From Crotalaria pallida (lineage: Eukaryota > Streptophyta > Magnoliopsida > Fabales > Fabaceae): 64,000 bases of DNA. Under the pieces are notes generated by a model, which had not been told where the DNA came from, did no database searches, and saw only the letters and a list, made by a program, of their open reading frames with translations. Shown here one piece after another: positions 10,943-22,410 of this stretch. Where the stretch lies: contig CM075649.1 in the NCBI GenBank assembly GCA_037953625.1, positions 106,521,290 to 106,585,289 of the forward strand, read 5' to 3'. Numbering within the stretch: position 1 is the stretch's first letter; every line of letters starts with the position of its first letter. The translations under genes were made by a program, and so were the position numbers.

Positions 10943-12838
10943 ATGGTCACCACCAGAAGTCAGGTGGGTGATCTCCGTGACCGCATCGCCCGCACCCGTG
11001 GCAGGCCCAGAAACGCTAATAACAACGATCCACAACCTCAGTCTGTAGGCGATCAGCGCGACGTTCTCAAACATAATCGTGGAAATAATGGGCAACCGCC
11101 ACGAACATCTCATTCAGGAGCAGGGAATAACCCCCAGCCACCAAACCATTCACAAAGCCAGCCACCCCCTAATCGTAGCCATAATCGTAGTGGAAATCAC
11201 GCTACCCACTCCCAAACACCACAATTTTCTCATCCTAGGGCTGGGAGAAATCCCCAACCCCTCCAAGTTTTACGAACCATACTGCCTCCACCACCACCAC
11301 CACCCCCTCCTACACCGCCTCCCTCCACCCATGGTGATTCAAGTAGCACAGCCCCAACCACCCGAAACACATCTAGGATCACTGGAACCTGAGCACTCCA
11401 TGGGCGAAACACCCAACGCACCCCTCCTATCCCACCCAACCCCGACCATATAAGTTCAACACCTAGAACCAGATTAAATCCAGGAAGAACTGCACCTGGA
11501 AACTCTCATCATAGCCATTCCATCAGCAGATCCTATGCAACATCTGCATCTGCTCGGGCTCGGGAGCAAGAGATGATCAACATTCTTAATAGACAAACGG
11601 CTTTAATCGAACAACAAGGACGTGCTATTGCCGATCTTCAACAACAAGCTATGGCGAGAATTGCTCAAAGTCAACCGACTACCATACCACCACAAAACCC
11701 AACAGCACAAGCCATGGACCCACAGCCACTTCCGGTAATGCAACTTCCCCCACCACAAAATTTCCATTCAAATCCAGCCACTAGCCAAGGCCTAGATGAT
11801 TCCCACCCAGGCCATCCTTTTACCCCATTTATCATGGAATTTGAAACCCCACAAGGATACTTGGGTCCATCCAACGTCCCACATTATAATGGCCTGACCG
11901 ACCCAGTAGACCATATAGTTTCTTATGAGGGGACTATGAATTATTACGGAGGTGGTGATCGGATGAAATTCCGAGCTTTTTCCATGACTCTCGAACCCTC
12001 GGTACTACGGTGGTATTCGTCTCTCCCTCGACATTCCATTAATTCTTGGGAAGATATGAAACGTGTATTTCTAAACAGATACACAACCAGCTGCATCCAG
12101 CCCAAATCCGATCACACGCTGGCTGTAGTGACACAAAAACAAGATGAACCATTGAAGGATTACTTGTCACGCTTCCATACAGAAGCTAGTTCTGTTCCCC
12201 GACTAGAGCCTGGTGTGGCAGTCTTGTTATTTACACAAGGTTTACAGCTGGGGAATTTTAGAAAATGACTAATTGGGAAACCTCCAAAAGATATGGCCGA
12301 GTTGAGACAAAGGTCAAATAAATTCATCAATTTGGAGGAATTCCACAAAGGCCAGAAATTCAGAGACGATAGGCAACGAGCTGACCCTCAAGGTCAGAAC
12401 AAACAAAAACATGACGAACGTTTTGGTGGAAGACAGTCCGACATAAATGATCGGGACCGAAGGATACCTCTGAGGAATAAATTTCAGGAATACACTCCTT
12501 TAACTGTTCCAAGGAGTCAGATCCTTCGGGAAACAATGCAGACTGACTCACGCTCGGCCCAAAGACCTCCATCTTTAAGAAAGGGCGCACAGCGTGATAG
12601 GTCAAAGTATTGTGACTTTCACAAGGGTTACGGACATATGACCGACGAGTGCATTTGGTTAAGAGATCTGATTGAAGAGATGATCAGAGATGGTAAATTA
12701 CAAAAGTATATCAGAGATGCAGCCGGGCGAAGAGGTAGGAACAGATCCCATTCACCAGTGAAATCCAAGCGCCAAAGGAGCAGGTCACCAGATGATAGAA
12801 CTGCAGGTAGACAGAGAACCGACCCCACTTCGACCACT
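10943..12838 (+). pseudogene. T3p gag (broken)
   Basis: Tat-type capsid polyprotein starting MVTTRSQVGDLRD. It has a long Asn/Pro/His-rich N-terminal part with a proline run near 11285-11320, then a retrotransposon gag capsid domain (SVLRWYSSLPRHSINSWEDM), a basic region, and a zinc-knuckle variant CDFHKGYGHMTDEC (CX2HX4HX4C). In-frame TGA stops lie at 11390-11392 (from CGA) and 12266-12268 (TCA to TGA). The end is fused to RT because the protease region is deleted at about 12838. It should form the particle coat around element RNA in the cytoplasm, but this copy cannot. Confidence 0.88.
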
Positions 12839-14715
12839 GATAAGTGTTAAAGATGAATTGACCGCTCTGCTGATTTCAAATAAGGATTTGTTCTCTTGGA
12901 CTTCAGCGGATATGCCAGGAATCGACCCCAATTTTATTTGTCACAAGTTGAGTATTCTTCCGGGGGCAAAGCCAATGGCACAACGCAAAAGGAAAGTTAG
13001 CGCTGAAAAGGCTGCAGCCATTGAAGAAAAGGTTGCCGAATTACTCCGAGCCGGTTTCATACGGGAAATTGATTATACAGACTGGTTAGCTAACACCGTC
13101 TTGGTCAAAAAGCCCAATGGGAAGTGGCGGATGTGTGTCGACTACACAGACTTGAACAAAGTCTGCCCAAAGGACCAATACCCACTTCCCGTCATTGACA
13201 AACTCGTCGACAGCTCGGCCGGTTACAAACTCCTCTCATTCATGGATGCTTACTTTGGTTACAACCAGATACCAATGTTCCCTGCCGATCAAGATAAAAC
13301 AGCATTCATCACCGATAAAGCAACTTACTGTTACAATGTAATGCCTTTCGGATTGAAGAACGCGAGAGCTACTTATCAAAGAATGATGAACAAGGTTTTT
13401 CAGGGTATGATCGGCTCCAACATGGAGGTCTATATTGATGACATTATAGCAAAAAGCAGACAGCAAGAAAACCATGCCCAGGACCTCAAGACAATACTGG
13501 ACCGAGTAAGAAAATATTCCATGAGGTTAAATCCTGAAAAGTGCGTGTTCGAAGTCCCTGCCGGATCTTTCCTCGGCTTTATGTTAACTAAAGGGGTATC
13601 GAAGCCAATCCAGATAAATGCAAAGCAATCCTTGAAATGAGAAGTCCAGCTAGTCTTAAAGAAGTTCAACAACTCACGGGCCGAGTGGCGGCCCTCTCCA
13701 AATTCTTATCCCAAGCCGCTCGGAAAGCTTTGCCATGGTATCAGCTCCTTAGGAAAAATAAAGATTTCCTTTGGGACGAGCACTGTGAGCAAGCTTTTGT
13801 TCAATTGAAGGAGTATCTTTCCAGTCCACCAGTCCTCCACAGCCCTCTTTCTGGTGAAAATCTCGTTCTATACATGTCGGTAGCGGAGGCAGCGGTCAGT
13901 TCGGTTTTGGTACGAGAAGATTCGGGATTGGAAACCCCAAAATATTTTGTTAGCCGAGCTCTTCAGGGATCCGAGTTAAGATATCAAAAGCTTGAGAAAC
14001 TTGCATACTGCTTGGTCATTTCTACTCGGAGACTGAGACAATACTTCCAAGCACATAGAATCCTTGTGAGAACAGCCCAACCTCTCAGACAGGTTCTACA
14101 CAAACCCGACCTAGCAGGCAGAATGGTTTCATGGTCAGTCGAATTGTCTGAATTTGACATCACCTATGAACCGAGGAAGGTGATGAAATCTCAAATTCTT
14201 GCTGACTTCGTCACTGAGTTCACAGATATTCCCTCGGACACCCCTCAAAATTTATGGTCAGTATATGTAGATGGATCGAGCAACAGGAAAGGAGCCGGAG
14301 CCGGGGTCATCAATGAAAACCCCGAAGGATTGTGCATGGAGTACTCATTGAAGTTCGAGTTCCAAACGTCAAACAATCAAGCGGAATACGAGGCAGTTCT
14401 TGCAGGCCTCAAAATGGTTCAAGAGTTTGGAGCCGAACGGGTATCAGTTTTCAGTGACTCACAATTGGTGGTTTCTCAGATTAAAGGGCAATACTCGGCA
14501 AAGGAACCCATCTCACAGAAATATCTTGAAGAGGTGAGGCGAATTATTTCCAATTTTTCTGAATTTAACATTTCCCATGTCCCGAGAGATTCAAATTCCT
14601 GAGCCGATATTTTATCAAAATTGGCAAGTACCAAAGTGTCAGAAAACAATAAGACACTAATACAAGAAACCATCCCTCAACCGAGTGTCATTCTAGCTGT
14701 TTCATTGTCTTAATC
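12839..14715 (+). pseudogene. T3p RT, degenerate RNase H and second RNase H (protease deleted)
   Basis: Joins gag directly to the segment just before RT. Compared with the minus-strand copy at 25224-26046, roughly 0.8 kb with the DQGSS protease is missing. RT is recognisable from MCVDYTDLNK, MPFGLKNA and the YIDD active site (about 13430). A one-base deletion near 13590 shifts frame. The first RNase H (about 13850-14120) has LYMSVAEAAVSSVL where an active enzyme has an Asp after LY, so it is a degenerate connection domain. The second, archaeal-like RNase H (about 14250-14620) keeps VYVDGSS, NNQAEYEAV, FSDSQ and ADILSKL. Stops are TGA at 14600-14602 (CGA) and TAA near 14712 (CAA). Confidence 0.88.
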
Positions 14716-15952
14716 ATGGATGGATCCGCTTCTTACCTATTTGCAACATGGTTTCGTTCCCCAAGATCAGGCAGAGGCTCGGAAATTGGTTAAGAAGGCA
14801 GCTCAATACACAGTTCTGGATGGAGTTCTGTACAAAAGAGGGTTTAGTTCTCCCATGCTCAGATGTGTCCACCCATCCCAAGCTGAGGAGATACTAGAAG
14901 AGATCCACGGTGGAGTCTGCAGCCACCATATGGGTGGAAAATCCCTAGCTCGGAAAATAATCCGGGCAGGTTACTTTTGGCCTACATTGCAAAAAGACGC
15001 CATGGAACATGTTAAGAAGTGTGTTCAATGCCAGTTTCACAGCGACATCTACCAAAGACCTGCAGAAGAGCTACACTTTCTCGGCGCCCCTTGGCCCTTT
15101 TATCAGTGGGGTATGGACATTATCGGAAAGTTTCCCACTGCACCAGGGCAACTCAAATTTGCAGTAGTGGCTATTGACTACTTCACTAAGTGGATTGAAG
15201 CGGCACCGTTAGAAACAATCTCTACCGCCCGTATTCAATCTTTCTTTGTGAAGGAAATTATCTCTCGGTTCGGAGTGCCTCATGCCATAGTTACTGATAA
15301 TGGATCGCAGTTTGCAGCCTCCCACTTTCAACAACTAGCAGCTGACCTGGGAATTACTCACTATTTCAGTTCTGTTGAACACCCACAAACAAATGGGTTA
15401 GCCGAGGCCGCCAACAGAACCATCTTGGATGGAATTAAAAAGAAACTTGGTAATGCAGCCGGCACTTGGGCAGATAAACTCCCGAGCGTCTTATGGTCAC
15501 ACATGACAACTATACACTCATCAACAGGTGAAACTCATTTTCGATTAACATACGGCTGTGACGCAGTCATTCCGATCGAAAAGCGAATCCCTACCTTTAG
15601 GACGCTTGAACATCCTTCAGAAACTAATGACCATTTGCTCAACGAAGAACTCATTTTACTTGAGGAAATTCGAAAGAATGCTGCAGCTCATGAAAGAAGA
15701 ATAAAGGAACGGCAAGCTCGGGAGTACAACAAGAAAGTTCGTCCGCGAAGTTTTGAAATTGGAGACTTGGTCCTTCGCCGAGCAGATATCGGAAAAGGAA
15801 ATGCTGGAGTTGGAAAATTGAAGCCAAAGTGGGAAGGTCCATACCGAGTGAAGGCCAAATCTGGAACTGGTGCTTACAAACTAGAAACTCTCTCGGGCAC
15901 GGAAATCAATAACAGCTGGAACGTTACCAAGCTCAGAGCTTATTACAGCTAA
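14716..15952 (+). CDS. T3p integrase, open
   Basis: Open for about 410 codons from 14720. It is the end of a pol polyprotein rather than a free gene. The N-terminal zinc site (GGVCSHHMGGK...CVQC) is at about residues 65-110, the DDE core has GMDIIGKF, VTDNGSQF and NGLAEAANR, and the C-terminal DNA-binding part ends KLRAYYS. There is no chromodomain, in line with the Tat lineage. The TAA just upstream separates it from RNase H, so it is not expressed as a normal polyprotein. It is the best-preserved integrase in the window. Confidence 0.85.
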
Positions 15953-16619
15953 GCTCCTATTTTTCATTTCTGTTTACAGATAGGTTAGTCTATTGCTCAG
16001 AATTGTTTAGGTTGAATAAACGAAGGTTAACTTCCTTCTTAGATTACAGATAAATTGTTAGGAACTATTTAGCAAATGAGCAATTTCTTCTTTGTATTCT
16101 TTTATCAATAAAATTCGTCAATTCCTTTGGAATTCTCCTATTTATGAACATTGTGAAATGACATACGACTCATTTGGTTCGGCTAGGCACCGAGCGAAAT
16201 CGAGAAACAGCTCTTTACGAGAGTTCAACAATGTATTCGTAGAACGCCCGAATTTAGGAAATCACTTTCCTTATTTCGCGGTCCGAAGGTCTCGCTTCGG
16301 CTAAAGTCGGCGATCCGAGTTCTGTTCACAATCCATTACACACCCAAGTAAAATAATTTATAAACTATTTTGTTCAGAATTATATCTCGGAAAATACAAA
16401 GGGTCACGTGACAAACGAAACCAAAAATAACGAAGCACAATTTGCATACACAGCAAATTAATATAAATTCAGTAAAAGATAAAGTAAATTGTTCCAGACA
16501 GCCAAGGAATAACGCTCGAATACAACGAGCAACAAAAAGATAAAGTAAATTGTTCGAAACAGCTAAGAAACAACGCTCGGATACAACGAGCAACAAAAAC
16601 CGACCACCAAAATTCAAAA
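15953..16619. other. Convergent 3' region in T3p
   Basis: About 670 bp between the integrase stop and the stop of the antisense gene. It is homologous to 5407-6062 in opposite orientation. A short local repeat (agataaagtaaattgtt... followed by aacgctcg.atacaacgagc) occurs twice at about 16475-16600. No gene is seen. Confidence 0.6.
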
Positions 16620-18964
16620 TCATTCCTCAATATCGGACAAGACAATATTGGCATCATCAAATTCTAGAGCCTCAGTCAGCTCAACAAGAGGATTAGGAAG
16701 ATCCTCCGCTTGCAGATCAACTTCGGCCTTCGTCTCAAGGTCAATCAATTTCCCATTCTCAACACTGTGAAAGGGATGAGCTCCAACCACCCTGAACTCA
16801 GTTTCAGGGTTCAAAATTTGAATTTGTTTGATCGCAGAAATAAAAGAATCATCAACACCTTTGCTCCAATTGTAAAAATTGGTCGCTGCCACCTTCTTAT
16901 GACGAAGAGCTTTTTCCTTAAGCTTCCGAGCAAGAACAGCAGATATCTCTACCTCAGATCTCAGTTCATCAACCCTCTGTTGGCTTTCCTGCAGCTCCTT
17001 CTTCAATGCCTCCTCCACTTCCTTCCCCTTATCCTCTACAACTTTCTTGGAAACCTTCAAAGAATCTCTCTCCTTGATCAGCTCAGATTTGTCAGCCTTC
17101 AAATTCTCCAATTCATTTTTTACTCGGACCAGTTCATCCGAAAGGCTAGCCTCTTGAGCAGCAGACATCGCACGAGCCTCTTTTTGTTCAACATTAAAAC
17201 CATAAAAAAGATCACCCGCTTGCTTGGCCAAAAAGTAAGTAAGGTTGGCACTTCGAAGAAGATATTTCGTCAGAGTCATGTTGCAGCGTGACCACTCATC
17301 AGTGATGAGAATTCCAAACTGAGAATGGTCAGATTCAAGGCAGACATACTTGGCAAACCTCTCATCAAATTCTCGGTCTCAAATTGAAGTTTCTGATGGA
17401 GTTGCGGCAGAAGAAGGAGCAGTAGTAGCTCTAGTACTTGTCTCCTCAGCCCTCGGATTCGCCCCCTCGGACACTTTCTCCTTGCCTTTGTCTATTCGTC
17501 GGCGACGAGTCTGTTGTTGAGGATGAGAAGAGACTTGGACTTGACCGCTCGGTCCTAACGAAATGGTGGCGGCAACAGCATGCACAGTGGGAGTAGGCCG
17601 AGGAGACACCTCGACCAGAGAAGCAGAGGGAGCAGAAGTACTTAAACTTGGTGTGCTCAGGTTTGAAGATCCGGAAGCTGCACTGGTTGCAGTAGTTTTT
17701 CTCTTCTTGCCACCATGAAGCAGGGCAGACATACGAGAGGCCATCTTATCTGCAAAGAAAACGAAGTAACATTAGATCTGGATAAAACATAAGTATAAAA
17801 GCAGAAGGAAAACAGTTTACCAAGTTCGGCCTTGACATTTTATGAAGGGATATCCACTATATCCCTCGTTTCTATCATTCCATTGGTTTTCAAATAACTC
17901 TCAACAGCTCGGCACACATCTTTCTCATATTCGGCGAGCTCTTTCTAGTCCAATGCATATGACTCAATTCTCTGATTAAAGAAGTGGGCACTCCACTGAA
18001 GAGGAAATCGAGGGATTGGTCGTTGTTCACCAGGTCGAGTGAACCAGCAAACACCATTACCAACAAAATTGTATCTAAAAAAGAAAGGCTTAAATCCTTT
18101 CCAAGACTCAGAATACTTAGTTAAAAAACCATATCCGTTCTGCGACTTCAGAGAAACCCATGGCCGCTTCGGTGACCCTTTCTCAAAGGCATTGCATTGA
18201 GGAGCAAACACGTAGAAGAAAATAGGAACGGTACAGGACCAATTCATGGCAGAGCAGACTTGTTGAAAGCCTCTAACAAAAGCCCAAGCGTTCGGATGCA
18301 GCTGAGAAGGGGCAACTCTTAAAGTATTCAGAATATCTATTTCAAACTTAGTAAAAGGCATTCTAACCCCTAGGCGAGTAATCACTTCTTCGTAAAAGTA
18401 AAAGCTGGGGTTACCCTCAGGAATGCGAGTGCAGACTCTTTCGTTTGGTCCCACCGGACTTATGGAATATAAGTTCCCAGCGTCATCACCAGGGCAAGGC
18501 AAAATTATTGCTCTGGTTTGCTCTAAGGTTTCCTTTGTTGAAAGTTCGGATTGGGTGCCAACCACCTCTCGGTCAACCCAATCATACTGATTGCTATCTG
18601 GTGGAAGTAGGTAGAGTTCGGGATTGCTAACACACTTTCTCTTCATACCTGAGGAAAAGGGGGCAGATGCGGAGTCAGAAGCAGTTAAACTAATTTCTGG
18701 TTAAACACTTATGAATACAGTCGGTTGGGGAACACCTTCCTTTCTGGGCAGAATTTCCCCAAACCAACTGTAATATCAGATACCTCTCTGTTGCCTCCTT
18801 AATCTCCTCTGTTCTACCCTCTCAGCAATCCTATAATGAATCACACCCTGTCTGAACTCTTTCAAGGTCTGAGAGAAATGCATTGATATCGGTTTATTGC
18901 AAATTTTTGGGTTTTCTTCTTCATGTGTTCTTGGAACATCAGAGTTTACAGAATCCTCACTCAT
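16620..18964 (-). pseudogene. Antisense gene of T3p, complete exon set with two stops
   Basis: Minus-strand exons 18964-18784, 18648-17821 and 17749-16620, with the same splice sites and phases as the T2 copy. Exon 1 starts MSEDSVNSD. Exon 2 holds the Transposase_28-like domain (EEVITRLGVRMPF, APSQLHPNAW). Exon 3 holds the Ser/Pro-rich linker, RRRR, NMTLTKYLLRSANLTYFL, a coiled coil of Glu/Lys-rich heptads and the acidic SDIEE end. Only two breaks were seen: TGG to TAG at 17945-17947 near the end of exon 2, and TGG to TGA at 17379-17381 in exon 3. It is placed between integrase and the polypurine tract, transcribed toward integrase. Confidence 0.8.
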
Positions 18965-19811
18965 GATTAACACAGCTTCGGTACAAACCCTAAGAAATTA
19001 AGTGCAGCCAAACGTAAAACAAACCTAAGAAACACTACGGCGACCACTCAACAAATGATAATGAAGGTCAAAGATTTTGAAAAGACCAAGGGTTTCACTC
19101 ATGTACAGTGATGGGGTGTTTGTCGAACCCTAGGATTTGTTTCAAGATCAAAAAAAAGGGGAGCAGGGCCAGTGTTAATACATAACAAAGAAAGTTCTAA
19201 GCATATACACACAGCATATGGCAGAAACAATCGCATGCAAAGAATTTTAAACACCAAAGAAGAAAGAGAAAATACTCAGAAAAGGGAAGAGAGGTTCGTT
19301 ACCTGCTATTGTTGAATAACCAAGAAACCGAAGAAACACGAAGGCAACGAAGTTAAAGATGCACTCAATAGAAAAATGAAGTAGTAGCAAGAATTCCTTT
19401 GAAGAACTTTGGTTTCGTCTCAAAATCGTAGAAAAACGATGAACAAAAGAGAGAGAGAATCTGAGAGGTTTCTGAAGTTCTGTTTAGAATGAATTGTGAG
19501 AAAACCGCCCTTTGAAATTCGTTTTAGAGCTTCCCTCCACTAACTCAAGGACTGGGCTGAATCAGAAAAGGCCCATTTATGATGAAACTAAATACGTGGC
19601 GCTTCCAACAGGTTTGAAATCATAACGTTCCATTTCCCTGTAAAGTGAAGGACACGTGGAGGCACAGGTAGAATTGAAGGGTCACGTCTGGGTCAATCAA
19701 GCGACAGCTCTGGTAGGATCACTTAGACGGTCGGATGTCTCTCTCCAACAAAACTTGGTCGGAAAACAGTTCGCTCGTCTCATTAACTCGGCAGGGATCA
19801 AATCACCCAAC
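18965..19811 (-). promoter_or_regulatory. Leader/promoter region of T3p antisense gene
   Basis: About 850 bp upstream of the MSED start on the minus strand. It is homologous to the leaders at 2224-3063 and 8530-9376. A leader-intron donor (CAG|GTAACG) is intact near 19300. No other gene is seen. Confidence 0.4.
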
Positions 19812-19828
19812 CGAGCTTGGGGGGCTTA
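19812..19828 (+). promoter_or_regulatory. T3p polypurine tract
   Basis: cgagcttggggggctta immediately before the LTR TG. The purine run primes plus-strand cDNA synthesis. The same tract precedes the LTR at 21784. Confidence 0.75.
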
Positions 19829-20406
19829 TGTAGTGGACCTTCAATAGGCCGAGCATTTCCCGACCAAAGTTACCTTGGACCGACCGATTAGACACTGGAA
19901 CAAGGCATACGGTCGGAATGTTATACCGAGCAAACTGGGTTTTAACAGAGATGTAATACGCTTATGAGATTAACCCCGAGCACAGGATTTTCATCCTTAT
20001 CTCTATCATCCACAGTCTCATCAAGCTTAACTACCTCTCCTACATTCCCACAACTCTTGGTTAGATAAAAACAGCATTTGATAAAGACTATCACATACAG
20101 GATTTACGGATGTTATCTTATCATAACCCTTACGAATCCTGCTTGAATTCCTCCTCTTCGGAAGCCTCATGAGAACGGCCCACTGCACACAGGTAATCCC
20201 CTATAAGAAACACCATGCTATAGGGGCTAAGGTACGTTTTCTCATCCCTAAGTTGACACTAGCCCACACTTTGTTGACTAGGGAGAACCTGATTATCCCA
20301 ACTGGATATTCAGAAATCCTAAGAGTCCTACATAAATCTCTTTCCTGGGGTCACTCTTTGAAGTTTCTCCATAGCTTGAAGGATGATCTTGGTTAAGGAC
20401 ACGACA
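19829..20406 (+). repeat. T3p LTR, first of a tandem pair (578 bp)
   Basis: Begins TGTAGTGGACC and ends GGACACGACA. It is preceded by a normal polypurine tract but followed at 20407 by the middle of the antisense gene instead of flanking DNA or a primer-binding site, so the element end is rearranged. Confidence 0.92.
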
Positions 20407-20920
20407 TCACCGGACTTATGGAATATAAGTTCCCGGCATCATCACCAGGGCAAGGCAAAATTATTGCTCTGGTTTGCTCTAAGGTTTCCTCTGTTGAATG
20501 TTCGGATTGGGTGCCAACCACCTCTCGGTCAACCCAATCATACTGATTGCTATCTGGTGGAAGTGGGTAGAGTTCGGGATTGCTAACACACTTTCTCTTC
20601 ATACCTAAGGAAAAGGGGGCACATGCGGAGTCAGAAGCAGTTAAACTAATTTCTGGTTAAACACTTATGAATACGGTCGGTTGGGGAACACCTCCCTTTC
20701 TGGGCAGAATTTCCCCAAACCAACTGTAATATCAGATACCTCTCTGTTGCCTCCTTAATGTCCTCTGTTCTACCCTCTCAGCAATCCTATAATGAATCAC
20801 ACCCTGTCTGAACTCTTTCAAGGTCTGAGGGAAATGCATTGATATCGGTTTATTGCAAATTTCTGGGTTTTCTTCTTCATGTGTTCTTGAAACATCAGAG
20901 TTTACAGAATCCTCTCTCAT
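20407..20920 (-). pseudogene. Duplicated 5' fragment of antisense gene
   Basis: Exon 1 is at 20920-20740, starting MREDSVNSDVSRT; Ser2 and Pro8 are replaced relative to the sister copy. Exon 2 starts at 20604 and is cut at 20407 by the LTR end. It is a duplicate of 18452-18964 and cannot encode the full protein. Confidence 0.82.
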
Positions 20921-21783
20921 GATTAACGCAGCTTCGGTACAAACCCTAAGAAATTAAGTGCAGCCAAACGTAAAACAAACCTAAGAAACACTACGGCGAC
21001 CACTCAACAAATGATAATGAAGGTCAAAGATTTTGAAAAGACCAAGGGTTTCACTCATGTACAGTGATGGGGTGTTTGTCGAACCCTAGGATTTGTTTCA
21101 AGATCAAAGAAAAAGGGGAGCAGGGCTAGTGTTAATACATAACAAAGAAAGTTCTAAGCATATACACACAGCAGATGGCAGAAACAATCGCATGCAAAGA
21201 ATTTTAAACAGCAAAGAAGAAAGAGAAAATACTCAGAGAAGAGAAGAGAGGTTCGTTACCTGCTATTGTTGAATAACCAAGAAACCGAAGAAACACGAAG
21301 GCAACGAAGTTAAAGATGCACTCAATAGAAAAATGAAGTAGTAGAAAGAATTCCTTTGAAGAACTTTGGTTTCGTCTCAAAATCGTAAAAACGATGAACA
21401 AAAGAGAGAGAGAATCTGAGAGGTTTCTGAAGTTCTGTTTAGAATGAATTGTGAGAAAACCGCCCTTTGAAATTCGTTTTAGAGCTTCCCTCCACTAACT
21501 CAAGGACTGGGCCGAATTAGAAAAAGCCCATTTATGATGAAACTAAATACGTGGCGCTTCCAACAGGTTTGAAATCATAACTTTCCATTTCCCTATAAAG
21601 TGAAGGACACGTGGAGGCACAGGTAGAATTGAAGGGTCACGTCTGGGTCAATCAAGCGACAACTCTGGTAGGATCACTTAGACGGTCGGATGTCTCTCTC
21701 CAACAAAACTTGGTCGGAAAACAGTTCGCTCGTCTCATTAACTCGGCAGGGCTCAAATCACCCAACCGAGCTTGGGGGGCTTA
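20921..21783 (-). promoter_or_regulatory. Duplicated leader and polypurine tract
   Basis: Second copy of 18965-19828. It ends with the purine tract gagcttggggggct just before the LTR at 21784. No additional gene is seen. Confidence 0.5.
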
Positions 21784-22361
21784 TGTAGTGGACCTTCAAT
21801 AGGCCGAGCATTTCCCGACCAAAGTTACCTTGGACCGACCGGTTAGACACTGGAACAAGGCATACGGTCGGAATGTTATACCGAGCAAACTGGGTTTTAA
21901 CAGAGATGTAATACGCTTATGAGATTAACCCCGAGCACAGGATTTTCATCCTTATCTCTATCATCCACAGTCTCATCAAGCTTAACTACCTCTCCTATAT
22001 TCCCACAACTCTTGGTTAGATAAAAACAGCATTTGATAAAGACTATCACATACATGATTTACGGATATTATCTTATCATAACCCTTACGAATCCTGCTTG
22101 AATTCCTCCTCTTCGGAAGCCTCATGAGAACGGCCCACTGCACACAGGTAATCCCCTATAAGAAACACCATGCTATAGGGGCTAAGGTACGTTTTCTCAT
22201 CCCTAAGTTGACACTAGCCCACACTTTGTTGACTAGGGAGAACCTGATTATCCCAACTGGATATTCAGAAATCCTAAGAGTCCTACATAAATCTCTTTGC
22301 TGGGATCACTCTTTGAAGTTTCTTCATAGCTTCAAGGATGATCTTGGTTAAGGACACGACA
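21784..22361 (+). repeat. T3p LTR, second of the tandem pair, acting as 5' LTR
   Basis: 578 bp, TGTAGTGGACC to GGACACGACA. It is followed one base later by the primer-binding site and gag, so in this arrangement it serves as the 5' LTR of a second, truncated T3p unit. Confidence 0.92.
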
Positions 22362-22362
22362 T

Positions 22363-22380
22363 TGGCGCCGTCTGTGGGAA
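22363..22380 (+). promoter_or_regulatory. Primer-binding site of second T3p unit
   Basis: TGGCGCCGTCTGTGGGA, identical to the site at 10895. Confidence 0.7.
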
Positions 22381-22410
22381 ATTGAATAACATATCATTCC
22401 CACCACCACT

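Larger units (their letters stand above)
18452..22361. repeat. 1,955-bp tandem duplication (antisense gene 5' part plus LTR)
   Basis: 18452-20406 and 20407-22361 are direct repeats with a period of 1,955 bp, the distance between LTR starts 19829 and 21784. Each unit holds part of exon 2, exon 1, leader, polypurine tract and LTR. The two copies differ at few sites by eye. The junction joins the LTR end to an internal point of exon 2. Confidence 0.85.

Noticed and set aside
11230..11439. Gly-rich frames antisense to the gag proline tracts (also 22698-22904 and 27449-27658)
   Set aside because: Complement of a CCACCACC run in gag; composition explains the open frame.
19656..19847. Frame MEAQVELKGHVWVNQ (also at 21611-21802)
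   Set aside because: It runs through the polypurine tract into the LTR and has no counterpart kept open in T2. Chance frame in duplicated DNA.
20169..20396. 75-codon frame starting MRTAHCTQVIPYK inside the T3 LTRs (also 22124-22351, 7944-8171 and 28004-28231)
   Set aside because: It is repeated only because the LTRs are near-identical. The T2 LTRs do not keep it, and it ends in the LTR terminus, so there is no sign of coding selection.
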